Below are positions 52,218 through 61,041 of a DNA stretch of 64,000 nt, in pieces. The first letter of the stretch is position 1; each line of letters opens with the position of its first letter. A program made the position numbers and the translations under genes. A model generated the notes under the pieces. That model saw nothing but the letters and a program-made list of their open reading frames with translations, was not told the DNA's origin and ran no database searches. Source of the stretch: an uncultured Paracoccaceae bacterium (GTDB lineage: Bacteria; Pseudomonadota; Alphaproteobacteria; Rhodobacterales; Rhodobacteraceae); NCBI GenBank assembly GCA_947493335.1, contig CANLQO010000009.1, forward strand, positions 1-64,000, read 5' to 3'.

Positions 52218-52889
52218 ATGGTTGAATTTACAAGAGAAGACCTGGATGCCTTTCTGTCCAAGACGGATTTCGATTTTTCCCAGACCGCGGATTGGGAAGA
52301 ATTTCTGGAAGAGCGCCGCCAGGGCGGGGCAGGGCGGGATGCTGATGGCATCCAGCTAAGAGACATCAAGAACTACGCCGTCGGCACAGCGACCGTGATC
52401 ACCAGAGGCGGGACGGTGACGGCGCGCTTTAACGTGCGCACGCTGGGCAGCGGGCTCGCACTGCCGCCGGGGATCCTTTACGTCTATCACAACGACAGCC
52501 CCGGCCCGAAGAAAGTGTCCAGTTTCTATGTCGGGCCACCAACCTCGTCGGCGACGTTCGAGCTTGAGGTCAGCAGTGGCGGACCAGATGGCGAGGAAGG
52601 GTGGGGCGCGCTTTACTACGTCATCATCAAGTCAGGAAACCTGCCGGGGCAGGGGCTGGCCGAAATGGCAGGCAAGCGGGCGTTGCGACAGGCCATTCGC
52701 TCCGCAGGATGGTTGACACGCGGCGGGTTCCGCCTGCTGTCGATGGGCGAAGCGGGATATGATGTCACGGTGCAGGTGGGTTACGGCGCACCAACCCGGG
52801 ACTTCATGCCGCAGGAAATCATCTCTGACGCCGGGATGGAACAGATCGAGGAAACCGCGCGCAATGCGTGGGATGCCTTGACCGACTAG
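52218..52889 (+). CDS. Hypothetical protein of the VgrG island (223 aa)
   Basis: The N-terminus is acidic (REDLDAFLSKTDFDF) and the rest is a Gly/Ser/Thr-rich soluble domain with several predicted beta strands. It lacks a signal peptide, so it is cytoplasmic before any secretion. It starts directly after the upstream stop codon and lies 11 bases before the PAAR gene. I recognise no enzyme motif. An effector or effector-chaperone role is possible by position. Confidence 0.6.
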   Translation: MVEFTREDLDAFLSKTDFDFSQTADWEEFLEERRQGGAGRDADGIQLRDIKNYAVGTATVITRGGTVTARFNVRTLGSGLALPPGILYVYHNDSPGPKKVSSFYVGPPTSSATFELEVSSGGPDGEEGWGALYYVIIKSGNLPGQGLAEMAGKRALRQAIRSAGWLTRGGFRLLSMGEAGYDVTVQVGYGAPTRDFMPQEIISDAGMEQIEETARNAWDALTD

Positions 52890-52900
52890 GGGAGCTGCCG

Positions 52901-53302
52901 ATGCCTGCCGCATCCCGCAAGGGCGATATCTGTGTCGGACATGGGTGCTTTCCCCCGACACCAGCCACCGTCGGCAGCCCCAACGTGTCCTTTGACGGCA
53001 TCCCTGCGTTGCGCAAGGGGGATGCGGTGGCGCCCCATGGCTGCGGCAACTGCCCACCACATGGCCGCGCGGTTTCGGCCGGATCACCCACCGTCTTTGT
53101 CAATGGCAGGCCGCTGGCCCGGGTGGGCGATGGCGTCGACTGCGGCGGATCGGTGGCCGCCGGTTCCGGCACTGTAACGGCGGACATCCAGCCCTTGCCG
53201 CTTTTGTCGCCAGTGCGGCTGGCCCAAGGCGCACCCTGCGTGCGCGAATGTATGCGCGAGGCCAACCGCAAGGGGCAGGCGTTTGTGACCCGCCGCGCAT
53301 GA
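52901..53302 (+). CDS. PAAR-domain T6SS tip protein
   Basis: The 133-residue protein has tandem PAAR-type motifs: RKGDICVGHGCF, FDGIPALRKGDAVAPHGCGNCPPHGRAV, FVNGRPLARVGDGVDCGGSV. The Cys/His residues bind the zinc that caps the VgrG spike. GGGGAG precedes the ATG at 52901. Its stop overlaps the DUF4123 start (ATGA). A short basic tail follows the PAAR repeats with no fused toxin. Confidence 0.9.
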   Translation: MPAASRKGDICVGHGCFPPTPATVGSPNVSFDGIPALRKGDAVAPHGCGNCPPHGRAVSAGSPTVFVNGRPLARVGDGVDCGGSVAAGSGTVTADIQPLPLLSPVRLAQGAPCVRECMREANRKGQAFVTRRA

Positions 53303-54276
53303 GTATTGCAAAGCCGATATCACGAAAGGACCTGTTTGGTCTGCGACGCGCCTTTCGCGCGGGGCAGCTTTATGCGGTTCTGGATGCCACCGGCTATCAA
53401 AACCTGTTGGCCAGTCTGGGCACATCTGGCCTACCATTTGAGAGCCTGTTTTCCGGCGAAGATGCGATTATGCTGTCAGGAGAGGCACCCTATGTGGTGG
53501 CTCTTGATCCGGCGCGGCCACGTGCGGTGCGCGACGTGATCCAGAAAGCGGCGAACCATCACGCGGGCTTTGTCGCGCAAAGCGACGCATCATTGGACGA
53601 TCTGCGCCGACATTTTGCCGGGCAACTGCACGTCACCATCAACGAGGGTCAAGATATGGCGCTATTCCGATTTTACGACACCCGCATTCTGCTGGCCTTT
53701 CTGGGAACCTTGACCGGGTCCGAGGTGGCGGCGTTCTGGGGTCCGGTGGATCAGGCCTATGTGGCGGGCAGGGCAGGGGCCTCTCGTCTGAGTATGCCGT
53801 TGCTGCCGGATATGGGCGATCAAACCCGGACAGAGGCCGTTGGCGCGATCCGACCCCCTGATCTGCACCATATCAACAGCAACCAGATGGAACAGTTCAG
53901 CAAAGTCACCGATCGCGTTTTTCGCGCCCGGTTAGAGGCCTATCTTGCCACCGAATGGGCCGACGACCTGGGTGGCCGCACGTCAGAGGATTTGCAGGAG
54001 CTGATCGGGACCTCAATCGGGGATTGTCCGCGGCTTGAGGTTTGCCGCGAGATGGACATCGTGATCCTCTCGATTGCGCGGTTGCGGGTTCCCGAACTGG
54101 TAAATTCGGATGAATTCTGGCGCATCCTGCTGGAACAGAAGCCAAACCCCAATCAACGCGCAGGCACCTTCCTGAGCGCGATGATGCTGGACATGGAACC
54201 CGCCGACAAGAACGTCTTTTACCAGCGCGTGAATGGCTGGTGGTCGTTTGAAGTAAACGCGGAGGCGGCGGAATGA
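53299..54276 (+). CDS. DUF4123 T6SS effector adaptor
   Basis: The N-terminal region shows the DUF4123 pattern: LYAVLDATGYQNLL, VVALDPARPRAVRDV, DLRRHFAGQLHVTINEGQDMALFRFYDTRILLAFLGTL. These proteins load effectors onto VgrG (Tap/TEC adaptors). The C-terminal 130 residues are extra helical sequence, perhaps for cargo binding. It overlaps both neighbours by four bases. The likely cargo is the protein encoded immediately downstream. Confidence 0.85.
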   Translation: MSIAKPISRKDLFGLRRAFRAGQLYAVLDATGYQNLLASLGTSGLPFESLFSGEDAIMLSGEAPYVVALDPARPRAVRDVIQKAANHHAGFVAQSDASLDDLRRHFAGQLHVTINEGQDMALFRFYDTRILLAFLGTLTGSEVAAFWGPVDQAYVAGRAGASRLSMPLLPDMGDQTRTEAVGAIRPPDLHHINSNQMEQFSKVTDRVFRARLEAYLATEWADDLGGRTSEDLQELIGTSIGDCPRLEVCREMDIVILSIARLRVPELVNSDEFWRILLEQKPNPNQRAGTFLSAMMLDMEPADKNVFYQRVNGWWSFEVNAEAAE

Positions 54277-54890
54277 TCTTTCCTTCGCAACGACAGTCGG
54301 AACTTTATGGCGAGGTTGGGCGCGAGATTGCGCGCTATGGCGAAGGGGCCGCGCGGCGTGAGGCGCTGGACCCGGCAACGCGCCCTTTGCCAGCCTATGA
54401 TTGCCCGACCGGCACCTGCGCCACCGACAAGGTTTGCGAAGAGGTGAAGGATGGTGACACCATCGCGCCGGACAGCCGTGAACATGTGGAACGCAACGCC
54501 TGCAACCGCTGTCCCGGCACCAATCCCGATCCGGTGATGCACACGGTTGAGCGCCTGTTTGGCCTTACCGAACGCGAGGAGCTGTCACACTACGAGGATG
54601 CCGAGGGCAACCACTGGCAGCACGACAACTGGCTGACCGCGCCGCGTTATCATGGCGACGCCGGGATCGGTGCGCGTGACGCGCAGAACATGACCTTTCG
54701 GGTGGTTCTGGCCGCAGGAGGCGGGCGCGGCTGGCAATGCCGTTACTATGGCGGTGCGCTGGACGACACGAGCCTGGATCTTGGCACGTTCGATTACGCC
54801 GACGGCGGCACCTCGATGCATATGAGCATGGATGTGACCCCCCATAACGGCAATCCGAACTATGCCCCCAACATGACCGAGACATTCTAG
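54273..54890 (+). CDS. Candidate T6SS effector (205 aa)
   Basis: The protein overlaps the DUF4123 gene by four bases, the typical place of an effector. It has two close Cys clusters (DCPTGTCATDKVC and RNACNRCPG), which may bind zinc, and a His-rich distal part (HTVERLFGL, SHYEDAEGNHWQHD, and MHMSMDVTPHNG) ending in a beta-rich tail. I do not recognise a toxin family. It lacks a signal peptide, as expected for a T6SS cargo. Residues to examine are His/Asp in the distal half. Confidence 0.6.
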   Translation: MIFPSQRQSELYGEVGREIARYGEGAARREALDPATRPLPAYDCPTGTCATDKVCEEVKDGDTIAPDSREHVERNACNRCPGTNPDPVMHTVERLFGLTEREELSHYEDAEGNHWQHDNWLTAPRYHGDAGIGARDAQNMTFRVVLAAGGGRGWQCRYYGGALDDTSLDLGTFDYADGGTSMHMSMDVTPHNGNPNYAPNMTETF

Positions 54891-54893
54891 ACC

Positions 54894-55490
54894 ATGCCAA
54901 AGCCTCATGACCCGATGAAAGGTGTTTTTCACCTTGGCCAGGACCTGAGCCTTGCCGATATCTGGACCGGCCTGCACAGCGATGCGCATCTGTGGCAACG
55001 CGCGGCCCTTGCGCCCGATACAGCGCGCCAGCGCGCGGGCATTGCCGACAACACCAGAGCGCTTCTGGTGCCGCTCACCGACTGCCCGGCGCCACGCTGG
55101 CAGGCCTTTATCGAAGCGCAGGGTGTCACGCAGTTGGGGGCCATTGCCTTATCATGGTGTGATGGCGCCGACCTGCAGACGGTGGCAGATGCATTTTTGC
55201 GGGACGTGGAAGACCCCGCCGCAATTGATGAACGCGCAGTGCGGCTGCTGAACCCCGCGATTTTGCCTGACAACCGGTCATTGATGGCATTGGCTGAGGC
55301 GGTGAAATACGACATCAAGTCGCTTGTCATCGCCACCCTTGGGGACCCCGCACCAATTGTCATGGATGCATCACCCGTCTGGCTGAGCGACTTGCCCTCA
55401 ATGCTGGGCGCGGTGCTGCTGAAACGTTATGACCCCGCGGTCTCGCGACTGGAGCCAGAGATTCTTGAGACCTGGCGCACGGCGGCCTGA
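54894..55490 (+). CDS. Hypothetical protein, possible immunity partner (198 aa)
   Basis: The gene is last in the VgrG operon, 3 bases after the candidate effector. The protein is helical, acidic, rich in Ala/Leu and has no signal peptide or membrane helix, so it is cytoplasmic. Position and acidic composition suit an immunity protein, but the sequence has no recognisable motif. Its ribosome binding site is weak, which suggests translational coupling to the gene before it. Confidence 0.55.
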   Translation: MPKPHDPMKGVFHLGQDLSLADIWTGLHSDAHLWQRAALAPDTARQRAGIADNTRALLVPLTDCPAPRWQAFIEAQGVTQLGAIALSWCDGADLQTVADAFLRDVEDPAAIDERAVRLLNPAILPDNRSLMALAEAVKYDIKSLVIATLGDPAPIVMDASPVWLSDLPSMLGAVLLKRYDPAVSRLEPEILETWRTAA

Positions 55491-55935
55491 ACCTTGGATC
55501 GCTGGTTAATAATATTACATAATCTTGATTATGCGCAAAAACTTGTGTGGGTGGAGCGCGCTACCCTGAAGTGCGACTCCCATTAGAAAACAATGAGTTA
55601 TCTAATGGGAGATCATGGCATGGGAGCCGCTTACATGTTCCTCGCCCCGGAATGTCTGCAGGTTGAGAACGTCCTTGCCAAGCGTCGTGGACAAACGCCC
55701 CATCCGTGCGTCCTGCTTGAAAGGCGCATTCATCAAATCGCTCCGCGGTTAATCAATCTCTCCAGTTCGTTCATCGAACCCCTGCCCCGGAAAGTTGTCA
55801 ATGAATAGGGCAGGCATCATGCTGTGACCAGCTATGAACAGTGCGGAAGGCACGTCATGATCACCATGATCAGACCGCACAGCAAGGTCACTTAACAGGG
55901 CGTCATTGACGCGCCAGACCGACTGACGGCGGAAA
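55491..55935. other. Intergenic region with two inverted repeats, no confirmed gene
   Basis: An ORF at 55593-55808 is not convincing: it starts inside an inverted repeat and has no family. The stretch holds two perfect inverted repeats: CATAATC-TT-GATTATG (55518-55533) and CTCCCATTAGA / TCTAATGGGAG (55577-55587 and 55601-55611, 13-base loop). These could be operator or recombination sites linked to the resolvase-like gene that follows. Confidence 0.5.
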
Positions 55936-56562
55936 TCATCCATCCGCATCCCTGATGCGCAGGACGGTCTGGCGTGAGGTGTGAAAGCGTTTCGCCACTG
56001 CGGACACCTTGATTCCCTTCGCCAGACAGGCACGCACCTGAGCTTTGGTTGCGTCGTCCAATGATGGGGGCCGCCCTACACGCCCACCCCCGACGCCACG
56101 CCCCAGGCTGCCTGCTACATCCCGGATTTTGCCCGTTGCGCGGTCTAGTTCAGCCAGGGCCCCAAGCGTTGTCATCACGTTCTTGTTCGAAGAAATGTCA
56201 TCTCTGTAGATTTCCATACAATAGATTGACGCGCCGCCCGCTTTCACCTTTCGGATCGTCTTGAGAACATCTGCTGCATCCCGACCCAGCGCGTCCAGCT
56301 TCCAGACAATCAGCGCGGTTCCCGGACGCAGCTTGCGCAAGAGATTTACAAATTTTGGCCGACCAGATGCGGCAATCGCAGCACTGACCCGTTCGGTCAC
56401 CGCATCCCGCCTGACGGGATGAAATCCCTCTTGCCGCGCCTTTCGAAGATGGGCCCGCGTTTCGGCAAGGTCGGACTTCTGGAGCTTTGACGGTTTGGCG
56501 GGGTCAGCATCCATCGGCGGCGGGTCCGTGCGGATGTAAACGAAGTCCCGGAACTCAGACAT
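55936..56562 (-). CDS. Resolvase/invertase-like protein lacking the catalytic serine motif
   Basis: The 208-residue protein aligns with small serine recombinases over its central part (LRKLRPGTALIVWKLDALGRDAADVLKTIRKVKAGG, and a C-terminal helix-turn-helix VSAVAKRFHTSRQTVLRI). The usual N-terminal YxRVS motif is replaced by YIRTDPP, so the nucleophilic Ser is missing. A Pro/Asp-rich insertion follows. It may have lost catalysis or work only as a DNA-binding or regulatory protein. Confidence 0.7.
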   Translation of the reverse strand: MSEFRDFVYIRTDPPPMDADPAKPSKLQKSDLAETRAHLRKARQEGFHPVRRDAVTERVSAAIAASGRPKFVNLLRKLRPGTALIVWKLDALGRDAADVLKTIRKVKAGGASIYCMEIYRDDISSNKNVMTTLGALAELDRATGKIRDVAGSLGRGVGGGRVGRPPSLDDATKAQVRACLAKGIKVSAVAKRFHTSRQTVLRIRDADG

Positions 56563-57136
56563 CGGGGCGGTTTATGGGATCAAAATTCATGAGAGCGTTC
56601 ATAATAGATAACGGACACTTACGGAAGGTGGAGTTCCATAATCTTGTATCCAGTATGAGGTCTAATTCATTGCTTATGGATGGAAAAGTACTCTCCCAAT
56701 TGAGGCATTGAAGTGAAGCGCATCCCCTACTCCATTAAGCAGCCTGCAATTCCGCACCGCGTGCCACGTTCCGCCATTCATGTCCAATAATGACCGGAAG
56801 GACCGAACCTTCTGCCAGTCCTTCCATAATTAACTGATTTTATGTAAATATTCCATGTTATGCGTTCAAAAACCATTTCGGACAAAATTATCTATATTTA
56901 TCATAAACTTAAGCTCTTCGCAGATAGCTGCGAGGCGTGTGTAGAAAACTTGAGGTCCTAGGACCGATATTGTGGTAAACTGAGTTTAGGTAAGCCGTTG
57001 TAATGCTTGCCTTTCTCGCCACGGACACGAGCCCACGTGGCGATTGAACGACCTGAGCCATGCTGCTTCCCCGCGTTTCCTGGATGCTTCCCAGCAAACT
57101 GCGTGGGATTTTTCCTGAAGCTCAAGGAGCGGCAGC
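56563..57136. other. Intergenic region, AT-rich
   Basis: No convincing ORF occurs. The part at 56580-56720 is AT-rich with short repeated elements reminiscent of recombination sites (for example CATAATAGATAACGGACAC near 56599). The segment just before 57137 contains AAGGAG, the ribosome binding site of the first integrase gene. I saw no tRNA that would serve as an integration target. Confidence 0.4.
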
Positions 57137-58492
57137 ATGCCCAAATCAAACGTGAACCATGCGCAGAATCAGAACGCGCTGACCACATCCGAATCTGTCG
57201 AATGGGATAGCGATGTCCCGCAACTCGGCCTGCGGACGCGCGGCACGCGATCGACATGGATCGTACAATGGCGCGTCGATGGCAAGTCTCGCAAGAAGAC
57301 GCTCGGCACGATGAATGGAATGTCGCGGGACGCGGCCAGACATTTGGCTCTCGCAATCTTGACTGAGGTCGGAGGGACGCAGAAAGAGCCGGTGCGCCTT
57401 TCCCTGACCATCTCGACCTTCAGCGAGCAGTTTCTTTCGGATGGTGCCGCCACCTGGAAACCGGGCACCATCAAGGCAAATAGCCACGCATTTCGCAGCG
57501 TGATCAATCCGCATCTTGGTGAAAAGAATCTGGCCTCGCTGAGCCGCGAAAACGTGGTCAAATGGACGCGAGAACTTACCTGTGCTGCAGGTACGATCAA
57601 CCGTGCTTTGGCGATGTTGTCGGGCATGATGCGCCACGCAGAATTGAAAGGTTTGCGCGAGCCTGGCAGCAATCCGTGCCAAGGGTTGAGACGGCACAAA
57701 TCTTCCTTTGACGCGACTTATCTGGAAGAAAGCGCGTGGGGACGATTGGGGACTGCCTTGAATGCCCTGAATGCGGACCACCCCCGAGAGATTGGCTGCA
57801 TCAAGTTCCTCGCCTTGACAGGCTGTCGGCGCGGTGAAGCGCTTGGCCTCAAATGGGAGATGATTGACGGCGCGCGTGTGGCGCTTCCCGACGCCAAATC
57901 TGGTCCACGTGCGATCTGGCTCGGTCGGCCTGCAAAACGGCTCTTAGCCTCATTCCCGAAAGCGCAGACTTTTGTCTTTGGCGAAGGCGACGACCCGCTG
58001 CGCTCCTATGACCTGACCAAGGTCTGGTATTTGGTTCGAAGACGTGCACGTCTGGGCAACCTTCGCCTTCACGATCTGCGGCACAGCTTCGCATCGGTCG
58101 CTGTGAATGCGGGTCTGGACCTCAAGGTCGTCGGAGGGTTGCTGGGCCACGCAGCCCTTGGAACAACCCAAGGCTACGCACATCTTGCCGAGAGACCGAT
58201 CCAGGAGGCCAGCAAGCGCGTTGGCATTCATCTCACCAAAGCCCTGACCGGAAAAGATCCAACAGCAAAACGTCTTGGGTCGTCACGATGTTCGTCGGTG
58301 GTGCAACAAGATTCATTCTTCGAGAAACTGCCACAGGTTAATCAAACATCTCCAGAATGCGCCTACCAGAATTTCGCGACATCCTCTCAGACCCTATCAA
58401 CTTATTGTCAGCAAAACGGGCTGAACCCGGAATCCTTCCGCGCAGGCCTGATCCAATGGCGAGCTCACCGCAAGTCAGGCGGTGCCGCATGA
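57137..58492 (+). CDS. Tyrosine integrase 1
   Basis: A 451-residue tyrosine recombinase. The catalytic set is present: Arg in LTGCRRGEALGL, His-x-x-Arg in HDLRHSFA, His in LLGHAALG, and the nucleophilic Tyr in TTQGYAH. After that Tyr an unusual tail of about 95 residues follows. The N-terminal core-binding domain is shorter than in typical phage integrases. AAGGAG precedes the ATG. The stop overlaps the next integrase (ATGA). A tandem pair suggests a two-recombinase mobile module. Confidence 0.88.
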   Translation: MPKSNVNHAQNQNALTTSESVEWDSDVPQLGLRTRGTRSTWIVQWRVDGKSRKKTLGTMNGMSRDAARHLALAILTEVGGTQKEPVRLSLTISTFSEQFLSDGAATWKPGTIKANSHAFRSVINPHLGEKNLASLSRENVVKWTRELTCAAGTINRALAMLSGMMRHAELKGLREPGSNPCQGLRRHKSSFDATYLEESAWGRLGTALNALNADHPREIGCIKFLALTGCRRGEALGLKWEMIDGARVALPDAKSGPRAIWLGRPAKRLLASFPKAQTFVFGEGDDPLRSYDLTKVWYLVRRRARLGNLRLHDLRHSFASVAVNAGLDLKVVGGLLGHAALGTTQGYAHLAERPIQEASKRVGIHLTKALTGKDPTAKRLGSSRCSSVVQQDSFFEKLPQVNQTSPECAYQNFATSSQTLSTYCQQNGLNPESFRAGLIQWRAHRKSGGAA

Positions 58493-59631
58493 AAACGGTC
58501 ACGTTACTCACTCCGCTCATCCTGAACAATCTCAATCCAAAGGAGCGTGAATACGTCCTCTATGATGCGGGTTGTGATGGTCTTGCAATCCGCATCCAAC
58601 CCGGCGGCGCGAAGTCGTGGGTTTGTTGGATCCGAACGCAAGGAAAAACCCACCGTGTGACACTCGGCAATTTTGACAGCATGCCGTTGGACGCGGCACG
58701 TCGAGCGTATCTTCGCGGACAAGGCCATGAAGCCAAACCCCTGCCCCATCCTGGCAAGAACACTGTGACATTCGGTGAACTGGCGACAAAGTTTATGTCA
58801 GCAAAACGCGGCGTCTATAAGGCCGACACCCTGTACTGTTTGCGGGTCTATCTTGATACGCAACTCTTGCTTGTGTTCGGGCGCAAACCGGTGAACCGAA
58901 TTACGACACCTGACATCGCGAGCTGGTTTTTTGACTACTCCGCGCGGCGGGCTGGTGGCGCAAACCAAGCCTTGGGCCACTTCACCACGATCCTCAATTG
59001 GGGCAAAGCTGAGGGGTTGATCCCGCACGATATGCCGAACCCTGCGTCACCAGTTCGGATCAATCGTCGAGCCGCCCGTGGACGTTTGCTCAACACCGAT
59101 CAGCTCCGCGCGTTGGCCACCGTGCTCGACACTCCGACATCGCAACAAAGAGAGGCCGCTGACGCGATCCGACTGATCCTGCTGACAGGTTGCAGGTCCG
59201 GCGAGATCCTGCGTTTGCGTTGGAACGAAGTCAAAAAGGACAAACTCAAACTTGCGCGAACCAAGACGGGTCCACGCGATGTGAACCTGAGCGACGCGGC
59301 AATCGCTGCGTTCGAGAAACTGCGTTTGACCCGTAGTTCGGCGTTCGTCTTCCCGTCGAAGACCGACAATGCCAAGCCGCGAACGTCCATCACGGGTGCA
59401 TGGATCACGATGCGGCGACGCGCTGGCCTACCAAATGACATACGCCTGCATGACTTGCGGCACACTTACGCCAGCCATGCGATCATGTCAGGAGAAACGC
59501 TTTCCATGACCGGGAAGCTGCTTGGTCACAAGTCGATCAAAAGCACCGAACGCTACGCACATCTGGATGCGGCCTTCCTTGAAAAAGCTGCCGACGTGGT
59601 ATCCCAAAAAGTGGCAGCCCTGCTTGGATAG
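58489..59631 (+). CDS. Tyrosine integrase 2
   Basis: A 380-residue tyrosine recombinase with its own full catalytic set: LTGCRSGEILRLRW, HDLRHTYASHAI, LLGHKSIKS, and Tyr in STERYAHLD. The N-terminus resembles the DUF4102/IntS-type arm-binding start (EREYVLYDAGCDGLAIRI). I chose the ATG at 58489 because it overlaps the stop of integrase 1 by four bases. It likely acts with integrase 1 in excision or integration of this region. Confidence 0.88.
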   Translation: MKTVTLLTPLILNNLNPKEREYVLYDAGCDGLAIRIQPGGAKSWVCWIRTQGKTHRVTLGNFDSMPLDAARRAYLRGQGHEAKPLPHPGKNTVTFGELATKFMSAKRGVYKADTLYCLRVYLDTQLLLVFGRKPVNRITTPDIASWFFDYSARRAGGANQALGHFTTILNWGKAEGLIPHDMPNPASPVRINRRAARGRLLNTDQLRALATVLDTPTSQQREAADAIRLILLTGCRSGEILRLRWNEVKKDKLKLARTKTGPRDVNLSDAAIAAFEKLRLTRSSAFVFPSKTDNAKPRTSITGAWITMRRRAGLPNDIRLHDLRHTYASHAIMSGETLSMTGKLLGHKSIKSTERYAHLDAAFLEKAADVVSQKVAALLG

Positions 59632-59646
59632 TTGGTGTCCTCTCCT

Positions 59647-59675
59647 GCCCTACCGGTTCGTGAGGGCCGGTGGGC
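59647..59675. other. GC-rich stem-loop after the integrase pair
   Basis: GCCC-T-ACCGG can pair with CCGGTGGGC, leaving one bulged T. It has no T-run, so it may be a weak terminator of the integrase operon or part of a recombination site. Confidence 0.4.
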
Positions 59676-59745
59676 GGGAAGCCGACCTTCGCTGCGGGCG
59701 CTACATGCCATATCCTCAACAGCAAGAGCTGCCGTTAGCTCTCGG

Positions 59746-61041
59746 TCATTTGTGATGAACAGGCAACGGTTTTTCCATATTCTCGTCAAGCGCCATTTCG
59801 CGGGCATGTATGCCAAGCAGGATCAGCGCAGGCCAAAGAAGATAGGCTTCAATCTCGATGTTTTCGCCAAACGACAGCAGGGTCAGCGTCATCATGATAC
59901 CAAGAGGCAGCCGTCCCCTTTGGCCACGTGCGGCATCGATGAGGCAAAGCATCGTCTGCCAGACGAATGGAACCAGCAGAGCGATCAACCCCACGATGCC
60001 TTTTACAAACAGTAATCCGAACCATGTGTGATGGCTTCCGATTGGCATGTACTCTACAGCGTGACTTCCAGGTTGGACGGTGCCATGGCCAAACCAAAAG
60101 GCCTCATTTTCCCAACGCTCAGTTGCGATCCTTTGCAGTGTGGCGCGGACGCGGGTGCTGTCGGCACGCGCGTTCTTGAACGCTGATATTGCTTGCGATG
60201 CTGAACTGGCGAGCGCGGTTCCAAAGACCGCCATTGATGCCGTCAAGGCCGCCACGATTTGCCATGCCCAACCACGCAGGATCAACGGCAACATCCGTGG
60301 GCCGATGGTGCAAGCCACCAGGCCGACCAAGCCCATGCGCGATTTCGACGCGAAGATCATCAACATACCAGCGGCCACACCGATGTTGCGCCATTTGACT
60401 GATTTTTCTTCGAGGGCAAACAGCACCATGACCACGCCAAGAAGTGCTGCAAATGGTGACCATGGGGCATAGAACTGCCACCGCGGCGTCCAGCTGGCAG
60501 GATCCCACGTATAGAGAAAGACCGAGAAGTATTCGGGTCCAGGGCCGCCAATGGCTTTGAGTGGGGATGTGAAAATCCGTTCAGGCAGGCCAATGTAGGG
60601 CGCAACAAGCAGCATGGGTGCAATAATCAAGGTCCAAAGTCCGACGACACATTGCGCGCGAACAAGCACCTCTCGACGGATGGGAAGGATCGCACCAGCA
60701 AGCGGGAAGAGTGCAAGAAGCGCCCAACCCTTGGCCCATCCGATCGAGGATTTGATCGTTTTCTTGATGCCAAGCCCCCAATCAAGGTGCCCAAGCCACA
60801 AAGCGACCAACATGACGAACATGCCAAGAATCCACGCCCAGACGACTAGGGGGATCGTGCCCGTCGCCCGCATGTCTTCGCGCACTGCTGGGCCAAGGTA
60901 GAGAACCAGCACAGCCAGCCCGCCAAGAACCCATGCGAGTACTGGGCCCACCACGTAAAGAGCACCGACCGCATAAAACGGCCAGGTCAAGACAAGGATC
61001 CGATAGACCAGTCTCTCAGCGGGATTAAGGCTCGCGATCAT
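59746..61041 (-). CDS. O-antigen ligase family membrane protein
   Basis: The 431-residue protein has about ten membrane helices and a long periplasmic loop toward the C-terminus (STRVRATLQRIATERWENEAFWFGHGT, then GSHHTWFGLLFVKGIVG). This is the WaaL/Wzy-type PF04932 layout; SKSRMG fits the family's Arg-rich cytoplasmic turn. It would ligate or polymerise polysaccharide at the periplasmic face. The gene overlaps the Wzz-like gene by four bases. Confidence 0.85.
   Translation of the reverse strand: MIASLNPAERLVYRILVLTWPFYAVGALYVVGPVLAWVLGGLAVLVLYLGPAVREDMRATGTIPLVVWAWILGMFVMLVALWLGHLDWGLGIKKTIKSSIGWAKGWALLALFPLAGAILPIRREVLVRAQCVVGLWTLIIAPMLLVAPYIGLPERIFTSPLKAIGGPGPEYFSVFLYTWDPASWTPRWQFYAPWSPFAALLGVVMVLFALEEKSVKWRNIGVAAGMLMIFASKSRMGLVGLVACTIGPRMLPLILRGWAWQIVAALTASMAVFGTALASSASQAISAFKNARADSTRVRATLQRIATERWENEAFWFGHGTVQPGSHAVEYMPIGSHHTWFGLLFVKGIVGLIALLVPFVWQTMLCLIDAARGQRGRLPLGIMMTLTLLSFGENIEIEAYLLWPALILLGIHAREMALDENMEKPLPVHHK

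Noticed and set aside
55593-55808. 71-codon ORF between the T6SS island and the resolvase-like gene
   Set aside because: It starts inside an inverted repeat and the translation resembles no protein. I treat the region as non-coding.
56563-57136. tRNA as integration target for the integrases
   Set aside because: I found no cloverleaf or conserved tRNA arm sequence in this stretch.
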